DNA of 25,422 nucleotides from a virus. Location of the stretch: the IMG/VR virus record IMGVR_UViG_3300030451_005087, positions 1 to 25,422 of that record. One strand, 5' to 3'. The translations under genes and the position numbers were made by a program. Position 1 is the stretch's first letter. Each line of letters opens with the position of its first letter. The notes below the pieces were generated by a model. The model saw only the letters and a program-made list of their open reading frames with translations, did not search any database and was not told the origin of the DNA. Positions 1 to 9,473 of this stretch are shown piece after piece.

Positions 1-1
1 T

Positions 2-127
2 ACTACAAAAGCAATTTTAAAGTGGGATGGTGACACTCCTGAAGTGTTTGATGGTATGACCACATATTCCCATAGTGAGATACTAACAATACTTGCCACA
101 TCAGAGTGGACAAAGGAGGAAGAATGA
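2..127 (+). CDS. Partial gene of unknown function upstream of tail genes
   Basis: The reading frame is open from the first bases of the window and ends in TGA at 125-127, giving about 41 C-terminal residues that finish in an acidic TKEEE tail. The beginning lies outside the window. The TGA overlaps the ATG of the next gene (ATGA), a typical translational coupling in this genome, which supports it as a real coding end. The position just before the tail tube gene would suit a neck or tail-terminator protein, but that is inferred from gene order only; no motif is recognisable in this fragment. Confidence 0.6.
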   Translation, partial: TTKAILKWDGDTPEVFDGMTTYSHSEILTILATSEWTKEEE

Positions 128-324
128 AAGTTAAATTAAAAGAAGGAGTATACCTGTCCTCTATGGATAACTATTGTGGGTTATCATATGATGATTGGTT
201 AGCCCTTGAACAAGGCAAAACAGTTGAGCTTACAGAATTAAATAAGTTCATCAAAGATAAAGTACAAATAATAGGTGCTGATAAAGTTAAAAAACAACCT
301 AAAGCGCAAAAGGAGGAAAAATAA
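124..324 (+). CDS. Small hypothetical protein before tail tube
   Basis: This encodes 66 residues starting MKVKLKEGV. I choose the ATG at 124 rather than the in-frame ATG at 106, because 124 overlaps the upstream stop (ATGA) and has AAGGAGGA directly before it at 114-121. The C-terminus is lysine-rich (residues 55-66). The stop TAA abuts the ATG of the tail tube gene, so the two are one transcription unit. The family is not recognised. A conserved short charged protein here could be a head-tail joining accessory, but nothing in the sequence proves it. Confidence 0.75.
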   Translation: MKVKLKEGVYLSSMDNYCGLSYDDWLALEQGKTVELTELNKFIKDKVQIIGADKVKKQPKAQKEEK

Positions 325-1323
325 ATGGCAAATGCAGTATTTTCACCAAAAGACTTTAAGGCTTGGGTCATAGAAGAAACGACTACAGGAACAGCACCAA
401 CATTAAATGCTTGTTACCAATTAGATGTAGATTCAGTTTCTTTCCCATCCTTAAATCCAAATCAAGTACATTCAGTAAGAAGTTCTACAGGAAGAGTTGC
501 TCGTGTTGAAGATTTTTTTCAAGACAACGACCACAGAGCAACAGAAATATCTCTTTCAGGAACTTTTCATAAAGATGGTGGTCACGTTATGTTATTGCAA
601 AGTGTTGCTTGTGTTGCTTTAAGCCCTGACTCAGTAGCAGATGTAACTATATCAACTTCTCCATCAGCGACTGTAGGCAAATATGGCGAGTCTGAAGCTA
701 ATAAAACTTTTAGTTTAGTTTTAGCCTCACCTGACAGGAATGATGCTCAAAATATAGTCCTTAAAGGGTGTCTATGTACATCTTTTACAATAAACGGAGA
801 TATGGGTACAGATGGAGGGCAATATAAATTTAGTGCTACGATTAGTACAGGAAGAGTGCCTGACCTTACTGAAAATAGTGCTGTTTCAGGTACAGCTTAT
901 AGTGCTACTGCTGTTAGTATGGCTTCCATTGATACTTCAGAAATTAAAATTGCAAATGTAACTCCTGTCCTATCTTCGTTTAGTGTTACAATTTCTAACC
1001 CTGCTGTCTATACAGGTGTTGCTGAAGGAGCAGGATATTCAGCATTTGGCAGGGGAGAAGAGATAGAAATAACAGCGAGTGCAACAGTAAAACTTGATAG
1101 CGTAACGATGGAGTTACCATCTGAATTTGATGTGCAAACAGAACATATTAATGCAGGTTTATTTACTTTAAATCAAACAACTGATACTGCTACATCAATA
1201 GCAATACCTTGTGGTGTATTGACTAATGTTGCTTACAATGAAGGTGATATTATGATGCTTGATGTTGAAATGAAGGCATTGAACAATGGCTCTGATAACG
1301 TAATTACGTTTGATTTTGCATAA
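325..1323 (+). CDS. Major tail tube protein (probable)
   Basis: This 332-residue protein is rich in Ser, Thr, Ala, Gly and Val, with alternating beta-strand character throughout and no membrane segment. The strands near residues 90-160 and 220-300 have the look of the beta-sandwich fold of phage tail tube subunits. It should polymerise into hexameric rings that form the conduit for DNA. The placement supports this: it lies directly before a tail assembly chaperone pair and the tape measure, the usual siphovirus order. The start is clear: AAAGGAGGAAAAATAA leads into the ATG at 325. It is longer than the 200-250 residues common for tube proteins, so residues from about 210 on may be an extra surface domain. 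The assignment rests on context and composition rather than a signature motif. Confidence 0.7.
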   Translation: MANAVFSPKDFKAWVIEETTTGTAPTLNACYQLDVDSVSFPSLNPNQVHSVRSSTGRVARVEDFFQDNDHRATEISLSGTFHKDGGHVMLLQSVACVALSPDSVADVTISTSPSATVGKYGESEANKTFSLVLASPDRNDAQNIVLKGCLCTSFTINGDMGTDGGQYKFSATISTGRVPDLTENSAVSGTAYSATAVSMASIDTSEIKIANVTPVLSSFSVTISNPAVYTGVAEGAGYSAFGRGEEIEITASATVKLDSVTMELPSEFDVQTEHINAGLFTLNQTTDTATSIAIPCGVLTNVAYNEGDIMMLDVEMKALNNGSDNVITFDFA

Positions 1324-1338
1324 AACAAAAGGAATAAA

Positions 1339-1620
1339 ATGAAGTTAAAACTTGACTCAGGCAGAGAAGTTAAACTCAAAGATGTATCTTTAGACGATAG
1401 AGATGCAATGTTAGATAAAGTGGAGTATCAGTTTAATGAAGATGGTACTCCAGCAGGTGTAAAGATGATGCACTCAACCATTACATTTTGGTTGCGTAAA
1501 GGACTTGATGGTGATGCCTCTGATGATTTTATTAGAGGCTTATCCTTTGAGGAAAGGACTGAAATCTTCCTAAAGATGCAAGAAGGATTGCTCTTGGGGG
1601 AAGAGAAGCCCTCCAAATAG
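1339..1620 (+). CDS. Tail assembly chaperone, short form (gpG-like)
   Basis: This encodes 93 residues that are acidic and helical, with residues 1-20 forming a small beta start (MKLKLDSGREVKLKDVSLDD). It sits exactly where gpG-type chaperones lie, between the tube and tape measure genes. Such proteins bind the tape measure and tube subunits during assembly and are not in the mature virion. The ATG follows AAAAGGAATAAA. The reading frame ends in TAG at 1618-1620. An overlapping -1 frame stays open from 1563 to 2057 and has no ATG, GTG or TTG before 1785, so a fraction of ribosomes probably shifts frame to make a longer form. Confidence 0.75.
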   Translation: MKLKLDSGREVKLKDVSLDDRDAMLDKVEYQFNEDGTPAGVKMMHSTITFWLRKGLDGDASDDFIRGLSFEERTEIFLKMQEGLLLGEEKPSK

Positions 1621-2057
1621 AAATAAATGTAATTTCTGATGGATGTGGAGGGTGTCAGTATCACGAATACCCATATAAGGCTCAATTACCTATCTTAATA
1701 GATGGAAAACGACCCATAAGGGAATTTACCTGCAAAGAAGATGTTTGGAATGTAATTGACCTATTAATAGAGGAAACAAAGCAAATGAATATGAAGGGTA
1801 ACGAGTTTGATATAGCCAAATCAATCAATTCTCAATTACCCTTTTTTGCTTGTAGGAATGTGGTATTCAATAACCAACATCAGAAAGATATTCAAAGATA
1901 TATTTATTGCAAGGAATTTGGCGTTCCTGCATACAAAGGAGCATACGGTGACCAACCCTCTAAATGGGTAGAGAAGTCATTTGTAATTAAAAATGCCCTT
2001 GCTAAAAAAGAAAAGGATTTAATAGATGGCAGCAGCAGACAAAAACATAACGATTAA
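1339..2057 (+). CDS. Tail assembly chaperone, frameshift form (gpGT-like)
   Basis: This is the predicted product of a -1 frameshift near 1597-1602: the first 87 or so residues of the short chaperone, then the -1 frame to TGA at 2057, about 239 residues in all. The extension begins GREALQIEINVISDG, then has CGGC, a later TCKED, FFACRN and YIYCKEFG. It is thus Cys-rich and could bind a metal. The extension has no canonical start codon for its first 222 bases, so either it is made by frameshifting or only a shorter piece starting at 1785 exists. In lambda the T extension links gpG to the tape measure; the same role is inferred here. The 3' end overlaps the start of the tape measure gene by 32 bases. 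Confidence 0.65.
1593..1653 (+). promoter_or_regulatory. Programmed -1 frameshift signal
   Basis: Zero-frame codons TTG GGG GAA contain a run of five G (1596-1600). The tRNA on GGG can re-pair perfectly one base back. Six bases after GAA, a perfect 7-bp stem forms between CCCTCCA (1609-1615) and TGGAGGG (1646-1652), extendable by G1608-T1653. Inside its loop AGAAAT (1619-1624) pairs with ATTTCT (1632-1637). Slippery run, short spacer and stem is the usual layout for such signals. The heptamer is not the classic GGGGGGA: the A-site GAA would shift to GGA with a middle mismatch. Confidence 0.65.
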
Positions 2058-4134
2058 GTTTATTGCCGATGGCGATAAAGATTTAATCAATGCCTTTAAG
2101 CAGCTTGCTACAGCTCAAGCAAAATATAATAACGTAAGTAAAGGCACAACAGCTCAATCAACAAGACTAAACTCTGCAACAACAAGTTTAATTGCAAAAC
2201 TTACAGCACAAGGTAAAAGTTTTAAAGATTTAGGATTAAGTACAAAGGTTTTATCACAGGCATATCAAGGTAATAAAGTAGCTATTGAAAAAATGAGAAT
2301 AGCTATGAAAAAATTAAATGTTGAGCAAGGCAAGACACGAAAAGGGGCAAGATTATTAGATAATACTTTTGCTACCCTGCGTTCACAAATGCTTTTATTC
2401 CAATTTGCTATGGGTACATTAGGTGTCAGGGCTTTAATTAGGTTTACAGCAGAAGCTGCAAAAGTAGAGTCTATGTCAAGAGCCTTTAACACCCTTTCAG
2501 GTGGGGCTACGAGTGGTACTGTGGCTATTGAAAAGTTAAGGTCTGCAACTAACAACACTATGAGTGAATTTGACCTATTCCAACAAGCTAACAATGCGAT
2601 GGTTCTTGGGATTACTAAAAATTCTGATGAAATGGCTGAAATGTTTGATATAGCCCAAAGACTTGGTCGTGCATTAGGGGTAGATACTGCAAGGTCAGTA
2701 GAGTCACTTATAACAGGTATTGGTCGTCAATCTCGCCTTATGCTTGATAATATTGGTATTATAGTAAAGTCTGATGAGGCTTATGAAAAGTATGCACAAA
2801 AATTAGGAACTACTGCTGACAAGCTATCCGATGCAGACAAAAAAACAGCGTTTTTACAGGCAACTATGGAGTCAGCGAGAGCAAAGGTAGCAACATTAGG
2901 GTCTGAAACTCTTTCATCACAAGATTCATTTGATGCTTTTTCAGCTACAGTTTCTGATTTGTCTGTTGCTCTTGGGGAAAAATTAAAAGGTGCTTTTTCA
3001 GGGGCTATGGATGCTTTTGTAAATTTTGTAGATTTAAATAGAGATGGTAATGCAGAAATCGCATTAAACACAATGACCCTTGATTCTATATCAACTCATT
3101 TAATGAGATATAGAGCTGAATTAAAACGTTTAGAAAACAGTTTTAGTGGCAGAGGGGCTATGAGTCCTGAAATGTATTCTGAAATTTCAGAAAAAATGGA
3201 TATAGCATCACACAATATTGAAAATCTTGAAACCCATCTCTTTGAGATGATGAGGCAATTAATGGTCACGCCTTCAACCCCACCTATTTTTGATGTATTC
3301 AAAGATTTTGAAGGGGTATTTAATGCCACTACTGCTATTGAAGTTATGGAAAACTTTAATCAAAAGGCAGAAACTTTACTTAATGACTTTTATACAAAAA
3401 GACACGAAGCAGGTTTAGAGTTTGGAGCTTTAGAGGAATCAAGGCTTATTACTGCTGCTCAAAATACGATTGATGATGAAATTGCATTGCAACAAACAAT
3501 TTTAGATATACAAAATCACTTTACAAATGAAAGGCTCAAGATAAAGCATAAAGAAAGAAAAGCCAAAGATGATGAAGCTCAAGAAGATAGAGATAGAAAA
3601 AATAAACAAAGGGAACTTGAAGAAAAAGCTCTCCAAATGCAAATAAAATCTGCTATAACAGCAGGAATGGCTTATGATAACGCAGGGAAAGCAGCAGAAG
3701 CAGCAGCAAGAACAGAAATACAATCCTTTTTATCAACTGCAATAGCAGCTTTAATAAAAGACTATATAATAAAATTAGGGTTTTTTGGAGTGCCTTTAGC
3801 AGCAGCAGCAGGGAATGTTATCGGTTCATTAGCAGGCTCGGCAATAGGTCAAGCAGGAAGAATGAAATTTGAACAAGGTGGGCTTGTTGGTGGTCGTAGA
3901 CACTCACAAGGTGGCACTTTAATTGAAGCAGAGCAAGGTGAGTTTGTAATGTCAAGAAATGCAGTACAAGCTGTAGGTATAGAGGCGATGAATCGTATTA
4001 ATCAAGGTGGTGGTGCAGGAAGTGTAAACATATCTTTTAGTGGCAATGTAATGAGCCAAGACTTTATAGAAGGCGAAGCAATCCCAATGATTAAAGAAGC
4101 CATTAGACGTGGTGCAGATATAGGAGTATCTTAA
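2026..4134 (+). CDS. Tail tape measure protein
   Basis: This encodes 702 residues. It sets tail length and sits inside the tube; at roughly 0.15 nm per residue it would suit a tail near 100 nm. Its N-terminal 120 residues are lysine-rich and helical, followed by long helical stretches with few prolines. There is a hydrophobic Ala/Gly segment at about residues 575-615 (FFGVPLAAAAGNVIGSLAG). The C-terminal signature of many tape measures, GGLVGGRRHSQGGTLIEAEQ then GEFVMSRNAV, is at about 625-650. A charged coiled-coil-like stretch lies near 500-540 (KERKAKDDEAQEDRDRKNKQ). The start overlaps the frameshift chaperone. The stop TAA shares a base with the next ATG. Confidence 0.9.
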   Translation: MAAADKNITIKFIADGDKDLINAFKQLATAQAKYNNVSKGTTAQSTRLNSATTSLIAKLTAQGKSFKDLGLSTKVLSQAYQGNKVAIEKMRIAMKKLNVEQGKTRKGARLLDNTFATLRSQMLLFQFAMGTLGVRALIRFTAEAAKVESMSRAFNTLSGGATSGTVAIEKLRSATNNTMSEFDLFQQANNAMVLGITKNSDEMAEMFDIAQRLGRALGVDTARSVESLITGIGRQSRLMLDNIGIIVKSDEAYEKYAQKLGTTADKLSDADKKTAFLQATMESARAKVATLGSETLSSQDSFDAFSATVSDLSVALGEKLKGAFSGAMDAFVNFVDLNRDGNAEIALNTMTLDSISTHLMRYRAELKRLENSFSGRGAMSPEMYSEISEKMDIASHNIENLETHLFEMMRQLMVTPSTPPIFDVFKDFEGVFNATTAIEVMENFNQKAETLLNDFYTKRHEAGLEFGALEESRLITAAQNTIDDEIALQQTILDIQNHFTNERLKIKHKERKAKDDEAQEDRDRKNKQRELEEKALQMQIKSAITAGMAYDNAGKAAEAAARTEIQSFLSTAIAALIKDYIIKLGFFGVPLAAAAGNVIGSLAGSAIGQAGRMKFEQGGLVGGRRHSQGGTLIEAEQGEFVMSRNAVQAVGIEAMNRINQGGGAGSVNISFSGNVMSQDFIEGEAIPMIKEAIRRGADIGVS

Positions 4135-7100
4135 TGGCATTTACAGACGACATAAAAGGTCAGAATACACAGCTATATCCTGTAGTTGTTATTGATGGCG
4201 TTTACTACTCTACAAACAATGTAACTATTGATGGCAATTACTGTAAGCCAATCTTGATGAACATCCCATCTATCAAAGAGTCTATAGATATAGAATCAAG
4301 AAAGTTTAAAATATCTAATGTAAGCCTTGAGTTTAACAACTTCCCTTTTAAGGGTGAAAGATTTTCTGACCAACTATCTGCATCATCACTTATAAACAAA
4401 GAAGCTATTATATACTATAAAAGCCCATCTACAAATACTATAAATGAGATGTATGAGCTGTTTAAAGGTACTATTAGGAGAATATCACACGATGATGAAA
4501 AGGTGCGTGTAGACTTAGAAGATTTAACTGAAAAAGAAGCACATATAGAGCTGCCAAGACAGACACCACCTCCATCAGAGTTTTTGCCTGAAAAATATGC
4601 AAATAAGCCTGTGCCTATGGTATATGGTCACGTTGAAAAAAGTCCTGTGTTGCCATATTATTCATATACTGAAGAAATAGTAGATGATTCTGATGAGGAA
4701 GAGAGTGTATTAGAATACAGATTAAAAATAGATAATGAGCCTATATTGGGAGAAGTTGAAGAAACAATAAAAATTGGGAATGCTGATTTTGTAAAGTCTG
4801 CTTTATTCTTTCACGAGAATGATTCATATTACAATGTGCATAGAACTAATGCAGAAATATCTGAACCAACTAATTCAGGTATAAGTAATTTCAGACACGA
4901 AGGAACAAGCATAGTATTTGATATAGATACTGAAAGCCAAAACATAGACAGCCAACCTGAACTTGATAATGATTTTTCAAAAGGTAGATTGAGGATACAT
5001 CAGGTCAGAGGGTTTTCTAAGATTGAAACTCAAGATTTATACAATGGTGGGAATGGTAGTGGAATAAATCAGGGTGAGTTATTTTTTGATGAATCAACAG
5101 GAATAGGTAGAATATATGGAACTATTGATTTACGCACTTTTATAAGTGGACAAGGAGATGACCAAAGAACCACAGATTATAGTTATGGATATTTTAAGTG
5201 TATTTTAGAACCATCAAGTACTCCTAATAATTTATCTACTGAGGTAAATAGTGATGGAGTGCAAGTTCCTGTTCCAACCATTACAAGAGTTTTGCTTGAT
5301 ATATTGCATTATAATTTTTCAAGCACATCAAATTCACCTGATGGAATTACAGAAAATACAATTACAAACGCACCAGGCTCAGAAAGTTCATATCCAATAG
5401 GTGGACAGTTAAGTGGAAAGCATACAAAATGGGCAGTATGGACAGGCAATGCTCCAATAATTTCTTCTGATGAGTTTTATCAAATAGGACAATTTTCTAA
5501 TTCAGGTTATTCAGGAGCAAATACTTTTAACAATATAGGAGGTGATGATACGCTTGATGTAAAACTTGCATTCCCAACACCTTCTTCTTTTGAATCAATT
5601 AATATAGGTATTGCCCCACATAGATTTCTCATAAGCAGCATTATTACTTCTATCTTATATGATGATGATGACCAAGTATTTAACGTAGATACTACGCTTA
5701 ACAATGGCTTTATAGTTCAAACATATTTTGTAGATGGTGTTGCAGATAAAGATTATTATGCTAACATTAATGGTAGAATTAACACATTTGACCATCCATT
5801 TTTAACAGATGGGGATAGTAGTGATGCAGAATTATACGATGAATTTGTAGAGGCATCATTTATTCAAAACCCTATTGATATAATTTATGATATTTTAAGA
5901 AGTGAATTAGGTTTAACTCGTGAACAGATAAATGAAGATGATTATGAAGAAGCAAGAACAGAACATTTCTATTGGAAGTTTGCTTTTACTCTAAACAAAA
6001 AAATGAACTCTAAAAAGTTAATAGAAGATATAGCTAAATCTACTAAATGCTTTCCTAAATTTAGAAATGATGGAACATTTGGATTCAATACAATTAAAGA
6101 TTCATATAACACAAGCGATTATGATGATGCACATCTCATAAAACAGTCAGATGTAATATCATATTCATTTAAGAAAACAAAGCCTGAACAAATATACAGA
6201 CAAGTAGACGTTCAATACAATATGGACTATGCACAAGACTCTTTGTTAAGTAGAACAGCCCTTCAAAATAATGGTGCATCTGATTTCTATGGCATAGAGT
6301 CACCTGATGATGCTTATTTAGAATTTGAATCTCCATATATTAGAGATGAGCAAACTGCTGTAAATTTAAGAGATTTTTTAGCAGCACATTATAAAAATGA
6401 CCATTTAATATTCAATCTAAAACTTCCATTACAATACATTGATTTAGAGATAGGTGAGCTTGTTAAGTTTACAGAATTATTTCAAGGGCTAAAAGCATAT
6501 GGAATAGACTACAGATTGATGTACCCTCAAGATTCATATAATATATTTTACCCATTATTTATGATTACATCCATTACAAAAAATTTAGACTCTGTGTCTA
6601 TTGAATGTATGCAGCTTCACGCTCTAACTGACTTTGGAGAAAACACTATACTTGAAATAACACAATTTAATTCACAATTAAATATATCTGACTCTGACCC
6701 TCTTACCATTACTCCATTCATTCCAGAACCTGAAGGAGAAATATTAGGAGAAAATTTATGGACAAATCCAGACTTTACAGATAGTTCATTTAGTGCTATA
6801 CAAATAGATGTAGTAGATGATGAAATTGTAATTGATGGTGGTTCTTTTAATCTTTATGGTTCAGAAATTTTATCTGCTGATAATCCTGACAATATTTTAG
6901 AGGAAGGAAAAGTATATAGATATGAATTTGAAATAACTGAATCAACAACAACAGCATCATTTTTTGGGATTAAAGTTTTTCCAGAGCAAAGTGGAAGCCC
7001 ATATGTTAATGAAGTAGGTGTATATAGTTTTGATTTAGAAAAACAGACGTATGGTGCACAAAACTTAAATGTTTTAAGATTACTTTTTTATGGATTCAGG

Positions 7101-7670
7101 GGAAAAATAAAAAACAACATATCTGTTAGAGAAGTTATACAAGAAGCTCCTCCATTTGATGGTGGTTTGATTGTAAATGATGACAATGCTTGGACTTTAC
7201 CAACAGCAGGAGAAGGTGAAGCATATGTAGAAAATGGTGTTTTAATTTTTAATGAGGCTATTTTTCAAGGAGGTTCAAGTTTAAAATATTTACACCAAGA
7301 AGAACTTGAAAGAGGTGCTATATACAGAGTACGCTTTGAAATATTTGATTATATTAAAGGGCATTTTAGATTAAGTGTACGTAATGCTGTTACACTTCCA
7401 AGAGCAGAAGGAAATGGAGAATATGAATATTTTGTTGAATGTTCACAAAATGGTCAAAATTATAGCTACACATATGTAGGAAATCCAAGCTCTACTGCTA
7501 ATGTATACTCAACATTTAAAGTTAGGAATATATCAATCCATAAGGTAGAAAATGATGAGTCTGTATTAGTTTCAAGAAATAGATTTAAAATTGATGACCT
7601 TATTCAAGAGCAAGAATTATATACAGAAGATAGCAAGTATGACCTAAAAGATTTAAAGGATATGGAATGA
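4134..7670 (+). CDS. Large baseplate hub/tail tip protein with C-terminal carbohydrate-binding-like domains
   Basis: This 1178-residue protein is the largest in the window and lies directly after the tape measure. Residues 1-170 look like a distal-tail or hub N-terminal domain, including LFKGTIRRISHDDEKVRVDLE. Residues 170-580 are an Asn/Ser/Asp-rich beta insertion. Residues 580-860 (DIIYDILRSELGLTREQI onward) resemble the hub part of tip proteins. From about residue 874 two tandem units follow, the first opening GENLWTNPDF and ending in NISVREV, the second opening around DDNAWTLPTAG and ending in RNISIHKVE. Each has the central GxxYRxxFEI-type strand seen in CBM4/9-like beta sandwiches. These would contact host surface glycans. 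The 3' end overlaps the next gene by 4 bases. The virion role is well supported by context; the domain names are by pattern only. Confidence 0.75.
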   Translation: MAFTDDIKGQNTQLYPVVVIDGVYYSTNNVTIDGNYCKPILMNIPSIKESIDIESRKFKISNVSLEFNNFPFKGERFSDQLSASSLINKEAIIYYKSPSTNTINEMYELFKGTIRRISHDDEKVRVDLEDLTEKEAHIELPRQTPPPSEFLPEKYANKPVPMVYGHVEKSPVLPYYSYTEEIVDDSDEEESVLEYRLKIDNEPILGEVEETIKIGNADFVKSALFFHENDSYYNVHRTNAEISEPTNSGISNFRHEGTSIVFDIDTESQNIDSQPELDNDFSKGRLRIHQVRGFSKIETQDLYNGGNGSGINQGELFFDESTGIGRIYGTIDLRTFISGQGDDQRTTDYSYGYFKCILEPSSTPNNLSTEVNSDGVQVPVPTITRVLLDILHYNFSSTSNSPDGITENTITNAPGSESSYPIGGQLSGKHTKWAVWTGNAPIISSDEFYQIGQFSNSGYSGANTFNNIGGDDTLDVKLAFPTPSSFESINIGIAPHRFLISSIITSILYDDDDQVFNVDTTLNNGFIVQTYFVDGVADKDYYANINGRINTFDHPFLTDGDSSDAELYDEFVEASFIQNPIDIIYDILRSELGLTREQINEDDYEEARTEHFYWKFAFTLNKKMNSKKLIEDIAKSTKCFPKFRNDGTFGFNTIKDSYNTSDYDDAHLIKQSDVISYSFKKTKPEQIYRQVDVQYNMDYAQDSLLSRTALQNNGASDFYGIESPDDAYLEFESPYIRDEQTAVNLRDFLAAHYKNDHLIFNLKLPLQYIDLEIGELVKFTELFQGLKAYGIDYRLMYPQDSYNIFYPLFMITSITKNLDSVSIECMQLHALTDFGENTILEITQFNSQLNISDSDPLTITPFIPEPEGEILGENLWTNPDFTDSSFSAIQIDVVDDEIVIDGGSFNLYGSEILSADNPDNILEEGKVYRYEFEITESTTTASFFGIKVFPEQSGSPYVNEVGVYSFDLEKQTYGAQNLNVLRLLFYGFRGKIKNNISVREVIQEAPPFDGGLIVNDDNAWTLPTAGEGEAYVENGVLIFNEAIFQGGSSLKYLHQEELERGAIYRVRFEIFDYIKGHFRLSVRNAVTLPRAEGNGEYEYFVECSQNGQNYSYTYVGNPSSTANVYSTFKVRNISIHKVENDESVLVSRNRFKIDDLIQEQELYTEDSKYDLKDLKDME

Positions 7671-8317
7671 TTACATATGGTGAAGGCAAGGTTCTATTTG
7701 ATGGTGCTGCCAAAGCATTTGAGATTAGATACAAAGGGATTATTAGGATTATAGATAGTCCTGATAAGCTGTTTATTAAGGCAGATAGAAATACAATCAA
7801 AGGTATTATGATTGATGGCTCTAATATACCACAAGAGCTATTCTCATATGTAGGTGAATTAAGATTGTTATCTGCTAAAGCAGGTAGCAACACTTTAGAG
7901 AGAGAGCGTATCACTTTACAAGGTGTTGATTATTGGGAGTTAGATAGAGAAAAATGGGAAGATGATGGTTCATTATGGGGGACAAGGAATGGAACATATT
8001 TAGTGGGTTCAAGGCAAAGATATAATGCTCACGATATTGTAGTCAATAACAACTTAAAAACTCAATATTCAGGGCAATTTTACTATCCTGATGGCAAGCC
8101 TGTACCTGCTAATGAGCCAATACATATACACGCTGATGGAGTAGTGATGTCAGGTGGAGTTCATACAGAAACTTCAGTAACACTAAAAGATAGCCCTGAT
8201 GCTAAAACACAAACAATTACACAAACTGTACAACAGCCTGTGCAAACTACTACTTACACAACTAGCACTACAAGTGGTGGAAGTTCAGGTGGAAGTTCAG
8301 GTGGAGGAGGATATTAA
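7667..8317 (+). CDS. Virion-associated hypothetical protein with Gly/Ser tail
   Basis: This encodes 216 residues. The ATG overlaps the upstream stop (ATGA) and is preceded by AAAGGATATGGA. Residues 1-150 look like a compact beta-rich domain (for example KLFIKADRNTIKGIMIDGSN and GVDYWELDREKWEDDGSLWG). Residues 150-200 are polar, and the last 40 are Thr/Gln then Gly/Ser low complexity (TSGGSSGGSSGGGGY). It lies between the hub-like protein and another structural protein, so a baseplate or tip component is the natural guess. No enzymatic motif is seen. Confidence 0.7.
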   Translation: MITYGEGKVLFDGAAKAFEIRYKGIIRIIDSPDKLFIKADRNTIKGIMIDGSNIPQELFSYVGELRLLSAKAGSNTLERERITLQGVDYWELDREKWEDDGSLWGTRNGTYLVGSRQRYNAHDIVVNNNLKTQYSGQFYYPDGKPVPANEPIHIHADGVVMSGGVHTETSVTLKDSPDAKTQTITQTVQQPVQTTTYTTSTTSGGSSGGSSGGGGY

Positions 8318-9351
8318 TGTCGTATCAAAATGTAGGCACACCAAGATTTTATGTAGACGTATTTAGCTACCTTAATGCAATAGGGCTTGTTGATGTAATA
8401 GGTTCTAATAGTTTAGGTGAAAATTTAAATGTTGGATTAAATCCTACTAATTCTAATTCATATACTATGAGTGAAAACTCTAATTTTTTTAGGACGCAAT
8501 TTAAAGAAAAGATACCATTAAGTTTTTTTCAAAATAAAGACAATAAAACTGCATATGCGTTACTTGGTCATAATTGTAGTAGTTCTAATGTAAATTGGAA
8601 TGTAAAAATAAGAAGCAACACTACAAACAGTTCTGAAGAAGATTATGGTGATGAAGGTTATAATGAAATAATAAATAAAGGTAGGGGTGGTTCACAGTAT
8701 AATGAGCCTGATTTTGATGGTTTTAGTATATATGAAGTTGAACACGGAATAACTAATAACGAATTAGCTGAGATGCAGTTGAGGGTACAAGTTCCTGATA
8801 CAAGTAGACCAACATTAGAGATAGGAAGTTTGTTTATGGGTACATATTTTGATATGCCCAACTCTCCTGACTTATCCTTAAAACTATCTTTTGAGTATGA
8901 TGGTGTAAAAACAATACAGACACGAGGTGGGGCAACGCTTAGCAATGCTACATATATCAAGCCTGCTGATTGGGGAAGTTATGGAGCTTGGCAGTTAGGT
9001 TCAGATGTAGATGGAAATCCTGTTGATAATTTACGTTCAGGTCGCAGAGTATGGGATTTATCATTTTCATATATATCAGATTCAGATTTAATGCCTATGG
9101 TTGCAGCAAGCTCTAACATAGAGGCAGACGCAAATGACACTACTTTATTAGATGGTTCTGATTTTTTTAGTATGGTTTGGAATCGTACATTAGGTGGTCA
9201 TTTACCATTTATATTTCAAGCTGATGGTTCTAATTCAGACCCTGCTCCTGACCAATTTTCAATCTGTAGATTTGATATGAATACATTACAGTATGACCAA
9301 GTTGCGAACAATGTTTATAATGTAAAACTAAAAATTAGAGAGGTATGGTAA
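8317..9351 (+). CDS. Tail tip/structural protein, function unknown
   Basis: This 344-residue protein starts within a TAATG overlap. It is Asn/Ser/Asp/Gly-rich with many predicted beta strands and no membrane segment. The final third holds DLSFSYISDSDLMPMVAASS, then FFSMVWNRTLGGHLPFIF, QADG and DQFSICRFD. I recall this arrangement from tail-tip proteins of many uncultured aquatic phages, where the function is not known. It is probably the last gene of the plus-strand tail operon apart from a doubtful 36-codon frame. Three adjacent genes (hub, the previous gene and this one) likely build one tip complex. Confidence 0.7.
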   Translation: MSYQNVGTPRFYVDVFSYLNAIGLVDVIGSNSLGENLNVGLNPTNSNSYTMSENSNFFRTQFKEKIPLSFFQNKDNKTAYALLGHNCSSSNVNWNVKIRSNTTNSSEEDYGDEGYNEIINKGRGGSQYNEPDFDGFSIYEVEHGITNNELAEMQLRVQVPDTSRPTLEIGSLFMGTYFDMPNSPDLSLKLSFEYDGVKTIQTRGGATLSNATYIKPADWGSYGAWQLGSDVDGNPVDNLRSGRRVWDLSFSYISDSDLMPMVAASSNIEADANDTTLLDGSDFFSMVWNRTLGGHLPFIFQADGSNSDPAPDQFSICRFDMNTLQYDQVANNVYNVKLKIREVW

Positions 9352-9461
9352 TGGGAACGACATTTTGTTCGGCTTCATTTTCGTATTCGCTATATGGACA
9401 GCACACTATCTTGATGAGCATCCAATGGGAGGATACACCTGTCCAATATATTGTTCAGTAG
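9351..9461 (+). CDS. Possible 36-residue ORF at the end of the tail operon
   Basis: The ATG shares a base with the upstream stop (TAATG), and the frame ends 12 bases before the convergent gene. The product starts MGTTFCSASFSYSLYG and has no recognisable motif. Support is only the start/stop coupling and fit to the gap; there is no independent sign of selection. No hairpin terminator is visible between the two convergent operons. Confidence 0.3.
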   Translation: MGTTFCSASFSYSLYGQHTILMSIQWEDTPVQYIVQ

Positions 9462-9473
9462 AGCATATACACT

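Noticed and set aside
1785-2057. Independent 90-codon gene starting at ATG 1785
   Set aside because: The same frame is open and Cys-rich for 222 bases upstream and lies behind a frameshift signal, so it is better read as the end of the frameshift product.
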